From NCBI RefSeq assembly GCF_050483325.1, contig NZ_JBCMYF010000006.1, positions 62,001-126,000 of the forward strand: a stretch of 64,000 nt of DNA, given 5' to 3'. The stretch comes from Bacillus_P idriensis_A (GTDB lineage Bacteria > Bacillota > Bacilli > Bacillales > Bacillaceae). The notes beneath the pieces are model-generated. The model made no database searches, was not told the DNA's origin, and saw only the letters and a program-made list of their open reading frames with translations. Below, in pieces: positions 41,637-50,353 of this stretch (within the stretch, counting starts at the first letter, position 1; every line of letters begins with the position of its first letter). The translations under genes were made by a program, and so were the position numbers.

Positions 41637-42329
41637 ATGAAAACACTTCATCAATCATTCACCGATGCCGTTAAAGATATAAAAGACGGATCGACGCTTA
41701 TGGTCGGCGGATTTGGTCTTTGCGGCATTCCAGAAAATCTGCTGCTTGCTCTAGTAGAAACAGAAGTAAAGAATTTGACTGTGATCTCCAACAATTGCGG
41801 TGTAGATGATTGGGGTCTTGGACTGCTTTTGAAAAATCGTCAAATAAAAAAAATGGTGGCATCTTATGTTGGCGAAAATAAGGAATTTGAACGTCAGGTT
41901 TTATCAGGCGAGCTTGAGGTCGAGCTTTTGCCCCAAGGCACTTTAGCTGAAAAGATCCGTGCCGGAGGAGCAGGTATACCAGCTTTCTTCACACCCGCTG
42001 GAGTAGGCACACAAATCGCAAAAGGGAAAGAAATCCGCGTTTTTGATGGAAAGGAATATTTACTTGAGACTGCACTTACGGCCGACTTCAGTCTGGTCAG
42101 GGCTGCCAAGGCAGATAAGTGGGGAAATTTAATTTACAATAAGACAGCTCAAAATTTCAATCCGATGATGGCAGCTGCCGGAAAAATAACGATTGCGGAG
42201 GCAGAGGAAATTGTCGAGGCGGGAGACTTAAATCCAGAGCATATCCATACACCAAGCATTTATGTTCAGGGCCTGATTCAGGGTGTACAGCAAAAGAAGA
42301 TTGAGAGATTGACCGTTCAAAAAGTGTAA
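41637..42329 (+). CDS. scoA: Succinyl-CoA:3-ketoacid CoA-transferase subunit A
   Basis: 230 residues. Alpha subunit of the SCOT/AtoD type, which moves CoA from succinyl-CoA to acetoacetate. The coenzyme A transferase 1 signature is visible (VGGFGLCGIPENLL, about 22-35), as are GAGGIPAFFTPAGVGT and NFNPMMAAAGKITIAEAEEIVE. GGGAGG precedes the ATG. First gene behind the sigma-54 promoter; 14 bases from scoB. Confidence 0.95.
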   Translation: MKTLHQSFTDAVKDIKDGSTLMVGGFGLCGIPENLLLALVETEVKNLTVISNNCGVDDWGLGLLLKNRQIKKMVASYVGENKEFERQVLSGELEVELLPQGTLAEKIRAGGAGIPAFFTPAGVGTQIAKGKEIRVFDGKEYLLETALTADFSLVRAAKADKWGNLIYNKTAQNFNPMMAAAGKITIAEAEEIVEAGDLNPEHIHTPSIYVQGLIQGVQQKKIERLTVQKV

Positions 42330-42343
42330 TGGAGGTGAAAAGG

Positions 42344-43018
42344 ATGACAGGAGAGAAGTATTCACAGAGGGAAAAAATCGCAATAAGAGCCGAACAGGAA
42401 ATTGAAAGCGGTTACTATGTAAATTTGGGAATAGGTATGCCAACCCTTGTCGCAAATTTTATTTCGGAAAATAAGCAGGTGGTGCTGCAATCTGAAAACG
42501 GTCTTCTCGGAATTGGGCCATTTCCGTCAGAAGATCAGGTGGATCCGGATTTAATCAATGCGGGGAAAGAGACCGTTACCGCGATTAAGGGGGCAAGTTA
42601 TTTCAGCAGTGCAGAATCTTTCGGAATGATTCGCGGGGGACATATTGATCTCGCCATCCTCGGAGGAATGGAGGTATCGGCTGCAGGCGATCTTGCAAAC
42701 TGGATGATTCCCGGAAAAATGATAAAAGGCATGGGCGGCGCTATGGATCTTGTGCATGGTGCGAAAAAAATTGTGGTGATCATGGAGCATGTCTCTAAAA
42801 ATGGAGCTCCTAAGATTGTAAAGGAATGTTCGCTTCCCCTTACCGGGAAAGGCGTAGTAAACAGGATAATAACAGACCGGGCTGTTATAGACGTGACTGG
42901 GGATGGTCTGAAGCTTATTGAGGTTTATGACGGGTATACTGTGGAAGAAATTCAGGCGATTACAGAGCCTGAACTGATTGTCAGTGAACAGCTTTTAAAA
43001 CAGAGACAGTTGGATTAG
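42344..43018 (+). CDS. scoB: Succinyl-CoA:3-ketoacid CoA-transferase subunit B
   Basis: 224 residues. Beta subunit with the catalytic glutamate in QSENGLLGIGPFP (about residue 50) and the GGHIDLAILGGMEV and KGMGGAMDLV segments. Works as a heterotetramer with ScoA in the cytoplasm. ATG 42344 follows GGAGGTGAAAAGG; five upstream codons in frame are part of that ribosome region. Confidence 0.95.
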   Translation: MTGEKYSQREKIAIRAEQEIESGYYVNLGIGMPTLVANFISENKQVVLQSENGLLGIGPFPSEDQVDPDLINAGKETVTAIKGASYFSSAESFGMIRGGHIDLAILGGMEVSAAGDLANWMIPGKMIKGMGGAMDLVHGAKKIVVIMEHVSKNGAPKIVKECSLPLTGKGVVNRIITDRAVIDVTGDGLKLIEVYDGYTVEEIQAITEPELIVSEQLLKQRQLD

Positions 43019-43029
43019 GGGGAATGTAA

Positions 43030-44349
43030 ATGTTGAGTATGATCGGGTTAATCGGCGGTCTGGCATTATTAATTTTTTTAACAATGAAAGGAATGAACCT
43101 GCTTGTTGCAGGTCCATTATGCGCATTATTTGTAGCGGTTCTGAGCGGAATGCCGCTGTTTCCTCAGCTTGTCGGCGAAGGGGAAGCCAATTTTGTAGGA
43201 AATTATATGACAGGGTTCTCAAGTTTTGTTACCTCATGGTACTTAATGTTCTTGCTTGGAGCCATATTCGGAAAGGTTATGGAGGACAGCGGTGCAGCAG
43301 ACAGCGTTTCGCAGTGGATCGTATCCAAAATTGGGATGAAGCGCGCTGTTTTGGCAATTGTTATTGCCTGTGCTGTACTGACATACGGAGGCGTAAGCTT
43401 ATTCGTTGTAGCGTTCTCTGTGTACCCGATGGCTATCAGCTTATTCAGACAGGCTGACCTGCCGCGCCGTTTTATTCCGGCGGCACTTGCATTTGGTTCT
43501 GTTACGTTTACGATGACTTCAGCCGGTTCTCCTGAAATTCAAAACTGGATCCCAATTGAGTTTTTAGGTACAACTCCGTATGCAGGCTGGGAAGTCAGCT
43601 TGATCGTTGCCATCTTCATGATGATTTTCGGCTACTGGTGGCTGAAACGAATGATCAGCAAAGCAGTCGGCAAAGGGGAAAGATTTGAAGCGAGGGATAA
43701 TGATCCTAAAAATGAAAACCGTGATTTGCCGAATCCGTTCCTTGGACTGGTTCCGCTCCTGGTCGTTCTAATCATCTCATTTATTTTCCATGATTCATTA
43801 AAGCAGTCTGCTTTAATTATCGCTCTCCTTGGCGGTGTAATTGCGACTTATTTATTAAACAGAAAATATTTCAAATCGTTCTGGAACGCTGTCTCCGAAG
43901 GAACGATGGGTGCTCTAATAGCAATCGGAAACACAGCAGCTGTAGTAGGATTTGGCGGCGTTGCAAAAGCAGTGCCTGCATTTGAAACCGCTGTTAATGC
44001 AATGACGAGCATTCCTGGAAGCCCGCTGATCGGCGGAGCCATCGCGGTCAGTGTTATTGCCGGTATGACAGGTTCATCATCTGGCGGCCAGGCGATTGCC
44101 CTTCCATTACTTGCGCCACACTATTTGGATATGGGAGTCAATGCGGAAGCACTTCACCGCACAATTTCGATTTCTTCCGGAGCGCTTGATTCATTGCCGC
44201 ACAATGGTTATGTAGTTACTACGGTTCGCGCGATTTGCGGAGAGTCTCACCAGGCAGCATACGGAGCAGTAGGAGCCGTAACTGTTATTGTTCCTCTTTT
44301 AGGCACAATACTTGCTATCATCTTGTTCTCTCTTGGACTGGGAATCTAA
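43030..44349 (+). CDS. GntP-family permease (probable 3-hydroxybutyrate/acetoacetate importer)
   Basis: 439 residues, about 12 membrane helices, GntP/COG2610 family; the homologous gene in the B. subtilis sco operon is yxjC. Family segments include GLALLIFLTMKGMNLLVAGP near the N-terminus and TGSSSGGQAIALPLLAP (about 340-356). Its place between the CoA-transferase and hydroxybutyrate dehydrogenase genes argues for uptake of a short hydroxy or keto acid (inference from context). GGGGGA serves as ribosome site. Confidence 0.88.
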   Translation: MLSMIGLIGGLALLIFLTMKGMNLLVAGPLCALFVAVLSGMPLFPQLVGEGEANFVGNYMTGFSSFVTSWYLMFLLGAIFGKVMEDSGAADSVSQWIVSKIGMKRAVLAIVIACAVLTYGGVSLFVVAFSVYPMAISLFRQADLPRRFIPAALAFGSVTFTMTSAGSPEIQNWIPIEFLGTTPYAGWEVSLIVAIFMMIFGYWWLKRMISKAVGKGERFEARDNDPKNENRDLPNPFLGLVPLLVVLIISFIFHDSLKQSALIIALLGGVIATYLLNRKYFKSFWNAVSEGTMGALIAIGNTAAVVGFGGVAKAVPAFETAVNAMTSIPGSPLIGGAIAVSVIAGMTGSSSGGQAIALPLLAPHYLDMGVNAEALHRTISISSGALDSLPHNGYVVTTVRAICGESHQAAYGAVGAVTVIVPLLGTILAIILFSLGLGI

Positions 44350-44367
44350 TACTGGAGGTTTACGATT

Positions 44368-45144
44368 TTGGTAAAAGATCAGGTTGTTTTTATAACAGGA
44401 GCTGCGCAGGGCATTGGCTTTGAACTGGCAAAGGCTTTTGCCGAAAACGGTGCTAAAGTGGCCCTTACAGATTTAAACGAAGAAAAAGTAGCCGAGAGTG
44501 CCGAATCCTTGAAAGCATCAGGATATGAGGCAATTGGTATTAGATGCAATGTCACAAATGAAGAAGATATTGCGGCAGCCATTTCGCAGACTGTGGAAAA
44601 ATTTGGTGCTATTCATATCTTAATGAACAATGCAGGACTGCAGCATGTCTCAATGATTGAAGATTTCCCGACAGAAAAATTTGAGCTTCTTATCAATGTG
44701 ATGCTTGTTGCACCATTTATAGCCACGAAACATGTTTTTCCAATCATGAAGAAGCAAAAATTCGGCAGAATCATCAATCTGTCATCAATAAACGGTCTTG
44801 TCGGATTTGCCGGAAAATCCGCCTATAACAGTGCCAAACATGGTGTGATAGGATTAACAAAAGTTGCAGCGCTTGAGGGTGCTGAAGACGGCATCACGGT
44901 TAATGCCATTTGTCCCGGTTACGTCGACACGCCGCTTGTCAGAAATCAGCTGAGTGATCTTGCAAAGACAAGAAATGTTCCTCTAGAAAGTGTTCTTGAG
45001 GAAGTCATCTATCCGCTTGTCCCGCAAAAAAGATTGCTTCAGGTGTCTGAAATTGCTGACTATGCATTATTTTTGGCAAGTGAAAAAGCAAAAGGAATCA
45101 CGGGTCAGGCAGCTGTCATTGATGGAGGCTACACAGTGCAGTGA
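44368..45144 (+). CDS. bdhA: 3-Hydroxybutyrate dehydrogenase (SDR family)
   Basis: 258 residues. NAD-binding TGAAQGIG (about 10-17), NNAG, catalytic serine in NLSSING and Y-x3-K in YNSAKHG, then PGYVDTPLVRNQL: the pattern of 3-hydroxybutyrate dehydrogenases that oxidise hydroxybutyrate to acetoacetate. The start is TTG 44368, nine bases after TGGAGG. Last gene of the operon; a large hairpin terminator follows. Confidence 0.92.
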   Translation: MVKDQVVFITGAAQGIGFELAKAFAENGAKVALTDLNEEKVAESAESLKASGYEAIGIRCNVTNEEDIAAAISQTVEKFGAIHILMNNAGLQHVSMIEDFPTEKFELLINVMLVAPFIATKHVFPIMKKQKFGRIINLSSINGLVGFAGKSAYNSAKHGVIGLTKVAALEGAEDGITVNAICPGYVDTPLVRNQLSDLAKTRNVPLESVLEEVIYPLVPQKRLLQVSEIADYALFLASEKAKGITGQAAVIDGGYTVQ

Positions 45145-45241
45145 CGACTGGTACTTATCGCTTATTCTAAAAACCGAAAAAACGTTCGGTCTAGTGAAAA
45201 AGTATGACAAATAGTTTCCTGAAAATTCCTTCTATTTAATC

Positions 45242-45297
45242 AAGCTTGTTTTACCTCCATTCACATATAATGGAAGTAAAACAAGCTTCTGTTTTTT
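45242..45297 (+). terminator. Terminator of the ketone-body operon
   Basis: Twenty-base arms (45242-45261 and 45269-45288, one mismatch) with a seven-base loop and a following T-run. Confidence 0.88.
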
Positions 45298-45385
45298 CAT
45301 AAATCTGTACAAGCAAAGAGAAGCTTAACTATCTTGTACCTGAAGTCGCGTGCCGAAATTATTACGGCTTTAGGAAGGTGATCTT

Positions 45386-45709
45386 ATGCTGCAGACAGTA
45401 GTTGTGGCGTCATTGATTGGGGGGTTAATGGGTTTACTCGGTCATATTAAAAAGAAAGGAAGGATAGAAAAACCAAGAATGACCAAACGGTTTATCTACT
45501 TAGGATTCTGGGAAGATATCGCAATGGGAATAACAGCTTCGATCCTGCTTGTTTTATCTACAGAACCCTCATCCTCATTTCAGCTTGTCGTGCTTTCTAT
45601 TATCGCTGGGTACAGCGGGGAAGCGGTATTAAGGAGTTTTGACTTTGTCAGACAGCAGCAGGACAGCGCCGTGCAGCCAGAAAAAGACAATGAGCGTCAA
45701 GCAAAATAA
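45386..45709 (+). CDS. DUF4257-like membrane protein
   Basis: 107 residues. An N-terminal helix with glycine repeats (VASLIGGLMGLLGHI), a basic loop (KKKGRIEKPRMTKRF) and two further helices before a charged tail. It resembles small Bacillus proteins annotated DUF4257; recognition is from memory. AGGAAGGTG precedes the ATG. Stand-alone gene between the ketone-body operon and the leuS leader. Confidence 0.7.
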   Translation: MLQTVVVASLIGGLMGLLGHIKKKGRIEKPRMTKRFIYLGFWEDIAMGITASILLVLSTEPSSSFQLVVLSIIAGYSGEAVLRSFDFVRQQQDSAVQPEKDNERQAK

Positions 45710-45884
45710 TCTCCTGATGACAGCAAACTCACTTCTTTATCTCTCAACATCTTACACTTCTCATTTCGCAGAAATTAAAATATCTCTGCCGCCCATCATC
45801 CGATTTCATCTTTTTCTTCATTTAACAACTTGCATCACGGTAACAAATTCTATAAAATACAATATATAAAGGTATACGATATGA

Positions 45885-46131
45885 ACGGTGATAAGGAATA
45901 GTAGCAGACTATAGTTGTTCAGAGAATTGACGGCAGGTGCGAGTCAATCATCTATTGTCTGTGAACTCGCCTTTGAGTTACAGACGTCAACTGCAGTGCA
46001 GACTGCACAGTAATGTCTGTCGTGATCCACGTTACGGATGCTTAAGTGAGTGCCTACTGCTGGCGCTAAATTGGGTGGTACCGCGGGAAATCAAACCTCT
46101 CGTCCCTTATTGGGATGAGAGGTTTTTTTCT
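45885..46131 (+). promoter_or_regulatory. T-box leader of leuS
   Basis: The T-box sequence TTGGGTGGTACCGCGG (46070-46085) precedes a terminator with arms AACCTCTC and GAGAGGTT plus a T-run (46094-46131). The upstream part holds the stem I region; CTC at 45966-45968 in GTGAACTCGCC is the likely leucine specifier codon (inference). Uncharged tRNA-Leu should stabilise the antiterminator. Confidence 0.93.
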
Positions 46132-46215
46132 GTTGTACGGTTTAATCCGGGGGACAGCCGTTCAGACTGAATACTAAAAGCGAAGAGCAACGCATCAATT
46201 TGAGGAGGATTTAGT

Positions 46216-48630
46216 ATGAGTTTTAAGCACGAAAAAGTTGAGAAAAAATGGCAGGATTACTGGCTTGATAATAAAACATTTAAAACAACAGAAGACAAAG
46301 GCAAACCGAAATTCTACGCGCTGGATATGTTTCCGTATCCATCAGGAGCAGGTTTGCATGTAGGGCACCCTGAAGGCTTTACGGCAACAGACATTCTGTC
46401 ACGGGTGAAACGGATGCAGGGGTTCAATGTGCTTCATCCGATGGGCTGGGATGCATTTGGTCTTCCGGCTGAGCAGTACGCGCTTGACACAGGAAATGAC
46501 CCTGCTGAATTTACGGCAAAAAATATTGATACGTTCCGCCGTCAAATTCAGAGCCTGGGCTTTTCATATGACTGGGATCGTGAAATCAATACAACAGACC
46601 CTGAATATTACAAATGGACGCAATGGATCTTCCTTCAATTATATAAAAAAGGATTAGCATACGTAGATGAAGTAGCTGTAAACTGGTGTCCTGCTCTTGG
46701 AACAGTTTTGGCAAACGAAGAAATCATTGACGGCAAAAGTGAGCGCGGCGGACACCCTGTTGAGCGCCGTCCGATGAAACAATGGATGCTTAAAATTACT
46801 GCTTATGCGGACAGATTAATTGAAGACTTGGAAGAAGTGGATTGGCCTGAGAGCATTAAAGAAATGCAGCGCAATTGGATTGGCCGCTCAGAAGGTGCTC
46901 ACGTTCATTTCGGCATTGACGGTCATGAACAATCGTTCACTGTCTTCACTACCCGCCCTGATACTCTTTTTGGAGCAACTTATGCCGTGCTTGCACCTGA
47001 GCATGCGCTTGTAAAAGAGATTACAACGGAAGATCAGCAAGAAGCGGTTGCCGCTTATATCGATAAAGTGAAAAGCAAAAGTGATCTTGAACGAACAGAT
47101 TTAGCCAAAGAAAAAACGGGTGTATTCACAGGCGCCTATGCATTAAATCCTGCAAATGGCGAGAGAATGCCAATCTGGATTGCCGATTATGTGTTAGTCA
47201 GCTATGGAACGGGAGCTATTATGGCGGTTCCGGCTCATGATGAAAGAGACTATGAGTTTGCAAAAACATTCGATCTTCCTATTAAAGAAGTAGTTGAAGG
47301 CGGAAACGTTGAGAATGAAGCTTACACAGGCGATGGACTTCATGTAAACTCTGACTTTCTTAATGGCTTAAATAAGCAAGACGGCATTGAAAATATGATT
47401 AACTGGCTTGAAACAAATAAAAAAGGCGAAAAGAAAATCACATATCGTCTCCGCGACTGGCTTTTCTCCCGTCAGCGCTACTGGGGCGAGCCGATTCCGA
47501 TCATTCATTGGGAAGACGGTACAATGTCTGCTGTACCTGAAGATCAGCTTCCGTTAACATTGCCTAAAACAACAGAAATCCGTCCATCAGGTACAGGCGA
47601 ATCACCGCTTGCCGTGATTGAAGAATGGGTGAATGTGACAGATCCTGAAACAGGCAAAAAAGGCAGACGTGAAACAAATACAATGCCTCAATGGGCAGGC
47701 AGCTGCTGGTACTACCTGCGCTATATTGATCCTAAAAATACCGAGCATCTTGCTGATCCTGAAAAAATTAAAGAGTGGCTTCCTGTTGATACGTATATCG
47801 GCGGAGCAGAGCATGCAGTTCTGCACTTGCTGTACGCGAGATTTTGGCATAAGGTTTTATATGACCTTGGAATTGTGCCGACAAAAGAGCCATTCCAAAA
47901 ATTGTTCAACCAGGGTATGATTCTTGGCGAAAACAATGAAAAAATGAGTAAATCTAAAGGCAACGTTGTAAATCCGGATGACATTGTAGCAAGTCACGGA
48001 GCAGATACTTTACGTTTATACGAAATGTTCATGGGGCCGCTTGAAGCTTCAATCGCATGGTCTGAAAAAGGATTAGACGGAGCACGCCGTTTCTTGGATC
48101 GTGTATGGCGTTTATTTATTGAAGATAACGGGGCATTAAGTCCAAAAGTGACAGATAACATGTCTGACAGCTTAGAGCGTGTCTACCATCAAACAGTTAA
48201 AAAAGTAACGGAAGATTACGAGGGCTTGAGATTTAATACAGCCATTTCACAATTGATGGTCTTCATCAACGAAGCATACAAAGCAACTGTACTTCCAAAA
48301 GCTTATATGGAAGGGTTTGTGAAATTATTGTCTCCGGTTGCTCCGCATCTTGCTGAAGAATTATGGGAAAAGCTTGGACACGAAGGAACGATTTCCTATG
48401 AAACATGGCCAGCTTATGACGAAGGCAAATTAGTTGAAGATGAAGTTGAAATAGTCGTTCAGGTTAACGGCAAATTAAAAGCAAAACTGCACGTTCCAAA
48501 AGATGCAACACGCGAGGAAATGCAGGAAATTGCCCTATCTGATGCTGCAGTTAAAGAACAAGTAGACGGGAAGACCGTCCGTAAAATCATTGCGGTGCCA
48601 GGAAAGCTTGTAAACATCGTAGCAAACTAA
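46216..48630 (+). CDS. leuS: Leucyl-tRNA synthetase
   Basis: 804 residues, class I synthetase. The HIGH-type motif in PYPSGAGLHVGHP (about 40-52), the CP1 editing domain with TTRPDTLFGATY (about 243-254) and the KMSKS loop KMSKSKGN (576-583) are intact, and a C-terminal anticodon domain follows. GAGGAGG precedes the ATG by eight bases. Controlled by the T-box leader. A possible terminator is separated from the stop by a repeat array (48631-49130). Confidence 0.98.
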   Translation: MSFKHEKVEKKWQDYWLDNKTFKTTEDKGKPKFYALDMFPYPSGAGLHVGHPEGFTATDILSRVKRMQGFNVLHPMGWDAFGLPAEQYALDTGNDPAEFTAKNIDTFRRQIQSLGFSYDWDREINTTDPEYYKWTQWIFLQLYKKGLAYVDEVAVNWCPALGTVLANEEIIDGKSERGGHPVERRPMKQWMLKITAYADRLIEDLEEVDWPESIKEMQRNWIGRSEGAHVHFGIDGHEQSFTVFTTRPDTLFGATYAVLAPEHALVKEITTEDQQEAVAAYIDKVKSKSDLERTDLAKEKTGVFTGAYALNPANGERMPIWIADYVLVSYGTGAIMAVPAHDERDYEFAKTFDLPIKEVVEGGNVENEAYTGDGLHVNSDFLNGLNKQDGIENMINWLETNKKGEKKITYRLRDWLFSRQRYWGEPIPIIHWEDGTMSAVPEDQLPLTLPKTTEIRPSGTGESPLAVIEEWVNVTDPETGKKGRRETNTMPQWAGSCWYYLRYIDPKNTEHLADPEKIKEWLPVDTYIGGAEHAVLHLLYARFWHKVLYDLGIVPTKEPFQKLFNQGMILGENNEKMSKSKGNVVNPDDIVASHGADTLRLYEMFMGPLEASIAWSEKGLDGARRFLDRVWRLFIEDNGALSPKVTDNMSDSLERVYHQTVKKVTEDYEGLRFNTAISQLMVFINEAYKATVLPKAYMEGFVKLLSPVAPHLAEELWEKLGHEGTISYETWPAYDEGKLVEDEVEIVVQVNGKLKAKLHVPKDATREEMQEIALSDAAVKEQVDGKTVRKIIAVPGKLVNIVAN

Positions 48631-49130
48631 GAAAAGCGGAACCGACTGTTCAGCTCCGACAGGCAGATAAGGATTCGGCAGAAAAGGCGCTTTTTGCCTT
48701 TACTGCCGAATCCGTTCTGACCGAGGAGTTAGGAGGTGGAGCTGGACAATAAGAAAAGCGGAACCGACTGTTCTGGCCGAGGGGCTAGGAGGTGAAGCTG
48801 GACAATGAGAAAAGCAGAACCGACTGTTCAGACCCGACAGACAGATAAGGCTCCGCCAGTAAAGGCGCTTTTTGCCTTTGCTGGCGGAGCCGTTCTGGCC
48901 GAGGGGCTAGGAGGTGGAGCTGGACAATGAGAAAAGCGGAACCGGCTGTTCAGCTCTGGCAGGCAAATAAGGATTATGCAGAAAAGGCGCTTTTTGCCTT
49001 TGCTGGCGGAACCGTTCTGGCCGAGGGGCTATGAGGTGGAGCTGGACAATAAGAATGGCGGAACCGACCGCTTAGCTCAGTCGAATTTGTTCTGACCGAG
49101 CAGTTTGACAGCGGATCTGGACAATTAGAA
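48631..49130. repeat. Tandem array of the 123-bp repeat, reverse orientation
   Basis: Units start with GAAAAGCGGAACCG-type sequence at 48631, 48753, 48808, 48931 and 49053. Spacing is 122-123 bp, except the second unit, which is shortened to about 55 bp by loss of its middle. The last unit is degenerate. The content (AAAGGCGCTTTTTGCC, TTCTGGCCGAGG, GGAGGTGGAGCTGGACAAT) is the reverse complement of the 7286-7651 array. Directly follows the leuS stop. Confidence 0.9.
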
Positions 49131-49134
49131 AAAC

Positions 49135-49169
49135 AAAAGCAGGCGCTGATGGGCAGTGCCTGCTTTTTT
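49135..49169 (+). terminator. Terminator beyond the repeat array
   Basis: AAAAGCAGGC and GCCTGCTTTTTT arms with a 13-base loop; may be the displaced leuS terminator. Confidence 0.7.
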
Positions 49170-49260
49170 CTGTTAACGCGGCATAGATGTCTTAAACTGG
49201 TATGACCTCAGGCTGCTTTGGTATAATATACACATCTGTTAGTGAAAGGGAGTAATCTAA

Positions 49261-49575
49261 ATGAAAGAAATTTCGACAGAAGCATTACATAAGAAACTTA
49301 AAAGCGGCGAAACATTGAATCTTGTAGATGTGCGCGAGGATGACGAAGTAGAAGAAGGCATGATTCCAGAAGCGAAACACATTCGAATGGGAGAAATTCC
49401 GGAAAAGCTCGATGCATTTGATAAAGAAAAAGAATATATCATCATCTGCCGCTCAGGCGGACGCAGCGGAAATGTCTGCGCATACCTTGAGGACCAAGGC
49501 TATAAGGTTACAAATATGGCCGGCGGCATGCTTGACTGGAAGGGCGATGTAAAACGCAAAAGTGAATTAGGATAA
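49261..49575 (+). CDS. ytwF: Rhodanese-like sulfurtransferase YtwF
   Basis: 104 residues, single rhodanese domain. Active-site loop CRSGGRSG with Cys63; LVDVREDDEVEEGMIPEA and AGGMLDWKG are standard. It carries persulfide sulfur on Cys63 for transfer in the cytoplasm. Ribosome site GAAAGGGAG. A single-gene unit with its own terminator. Confidence 0.92.
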   Translation: MKEISTEALHKKLKSGETLNLVDVREDDEVEEGMIPEAKHIRMGEIPEKLDAFDKEKEYIIICRSGGRSGNVCAYLEDQGYKVTNMAGGMLDWKGDVKRKSELG

Positions 49576-49587
49576 AGATAAAGAAGG

Positions 49588-49614
49588 TCCCTGTTTAGAA
49601 CAGGGATTTTTTTT
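49588..49614 (+). terminator. Terminator of ytwF
   Basis: TCCCTGTT, three-base loop, AACAGGGA, eight T residues. Confidence 0.88.
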
Positions 49615-49689
49615 GTCATTTGTTGAGCGAAAGATTGTTAGAACCCGTTTCTGGATAGTGAGCCGCCAATTTTTAGCGTAATCTTATAG

Positions 49690-49800
49690 GTTACTTGCCA
49701 GATTCGTATTTTTACTTGCCGGAATAGCTTCTTTACTGGCGAAAACCGGAGAAATACTTTCCGGACTGGAGAAAATACTTTCTTTTTTCCATAATACTCC
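49690..49800. repeat. Short direct repeats of ACTTGCC/ACTTTCC type
   Basis: TTACTTGCCAGA, TTACTTGCCGGAAT, TTTACTGGCGAAAA, ATACTTTCCGGA and ATACTTTCTTTT follow each other at about 20-25 base spacing; a related group lies at 38410-38475. No coding potential. Origin unknown. Confidence 0.5.
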
Positions 49801-49895
49801 CAGTAGACGGATAAGTTTGTTCATCACTCCATAAATGAAAACGCTATCATAAACTTAGCTCCGCCAAAATACAATAAAATAAGGAGGGATGTGAT

Positions 49896-50135
49896 ATGTC
49901 TGAATATCACAAGCTTGATGTAACGGACCGGGTGCTTGCAAGGCTCCATGGGGATTTCATGGAATTGTACATTGGAAAGGAGTATATCGGGAAGCTTGTC
50001 ATAACTTCTGAGGGACGGGAATATGAATTAGAAAGCGGATTTGTAGTGGAAGAGGACAGGTTTTACCGGATTTATGAACGAAATTGCGAGCTTCAGCAGC
50101 AATATGCAGAGGGGTATGATATGGGATGGTGTTAA
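49896..50135 (+). CDS. Small cytosolic protein, DUF2553/YusG-like
   Basis: 79 residues, acidic, with LDVTDRVLARLHGDFMELYI at the start, which resembles the Bacillus DUF2553 (YusG) group; assignment from memory. AAGGAGGG precedes the ATG. Its TAA overlaps the ATG of the Cse60-type gene region (one-base gap), so the two form a small unit. Confidence 0.7.
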   Translation: MSEYHKLDVTDRVLARLHGDFMELYIGKEYIGKLVITSEGREYELESGFVVEEDRFYRIYERNCELQQQYAEGYDMGWC

Positions 50136-50318
50136 ATGTACAAGGTAGCCGTTTTTGATAAGGAGCATGAAAAAGATCTTGAACGTGAAATTAACCACTT
50201 TTTAAAATCAATCTCAGACGAACAGCTTGTGGATATAAAGTATAACGTGGCAGCTGCCTGCAATGAAGATGGCGAGCAGCTTTATTGTTTTTCAGCGTTA
50301 GTTTTATACAGAACTTAA
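50136..50318 (+). CDS. cse60: Sporulation protein Cse60
   Basis: 60 residues matching the Spore_Cse60 family (MYKVAVFDKEHEKDLEREIN; EQLVDIKYNVAAA; YCFSALVLY). In Bacilli this short protein is made under the mother-cell factor SigE (B. subtilis YteV). No separate promoter was defined; it starts right after the preceding small gene and ends at a shared bidirectional hairpin. Confidence 0.85.
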   Translation: MYKVAVFDKEHEKDLEREINHFLKSISDEQLVDIKYNVAAACNEDGEQLYCFSALVLYRT

Positions 50319-50320
50319 AA

Positions 50321-50353
50321 AAAGGAAGCAGCTACAGGATAGCCGCTTCCTTT
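50321..50353. terminator. Bidirectional terminator between cse60 and ytfP
   Basis: AAAGGAAGC and GCTTCCTTT arms; the minus-strand side overlaps the last codons of ytfP. Confidence 0.65.

Noticed and set aside
45937..46170. 77-codon frame upstream of leuS
   Set aside because: It lies within the T-box leader, including the conserved T-box and terminator.
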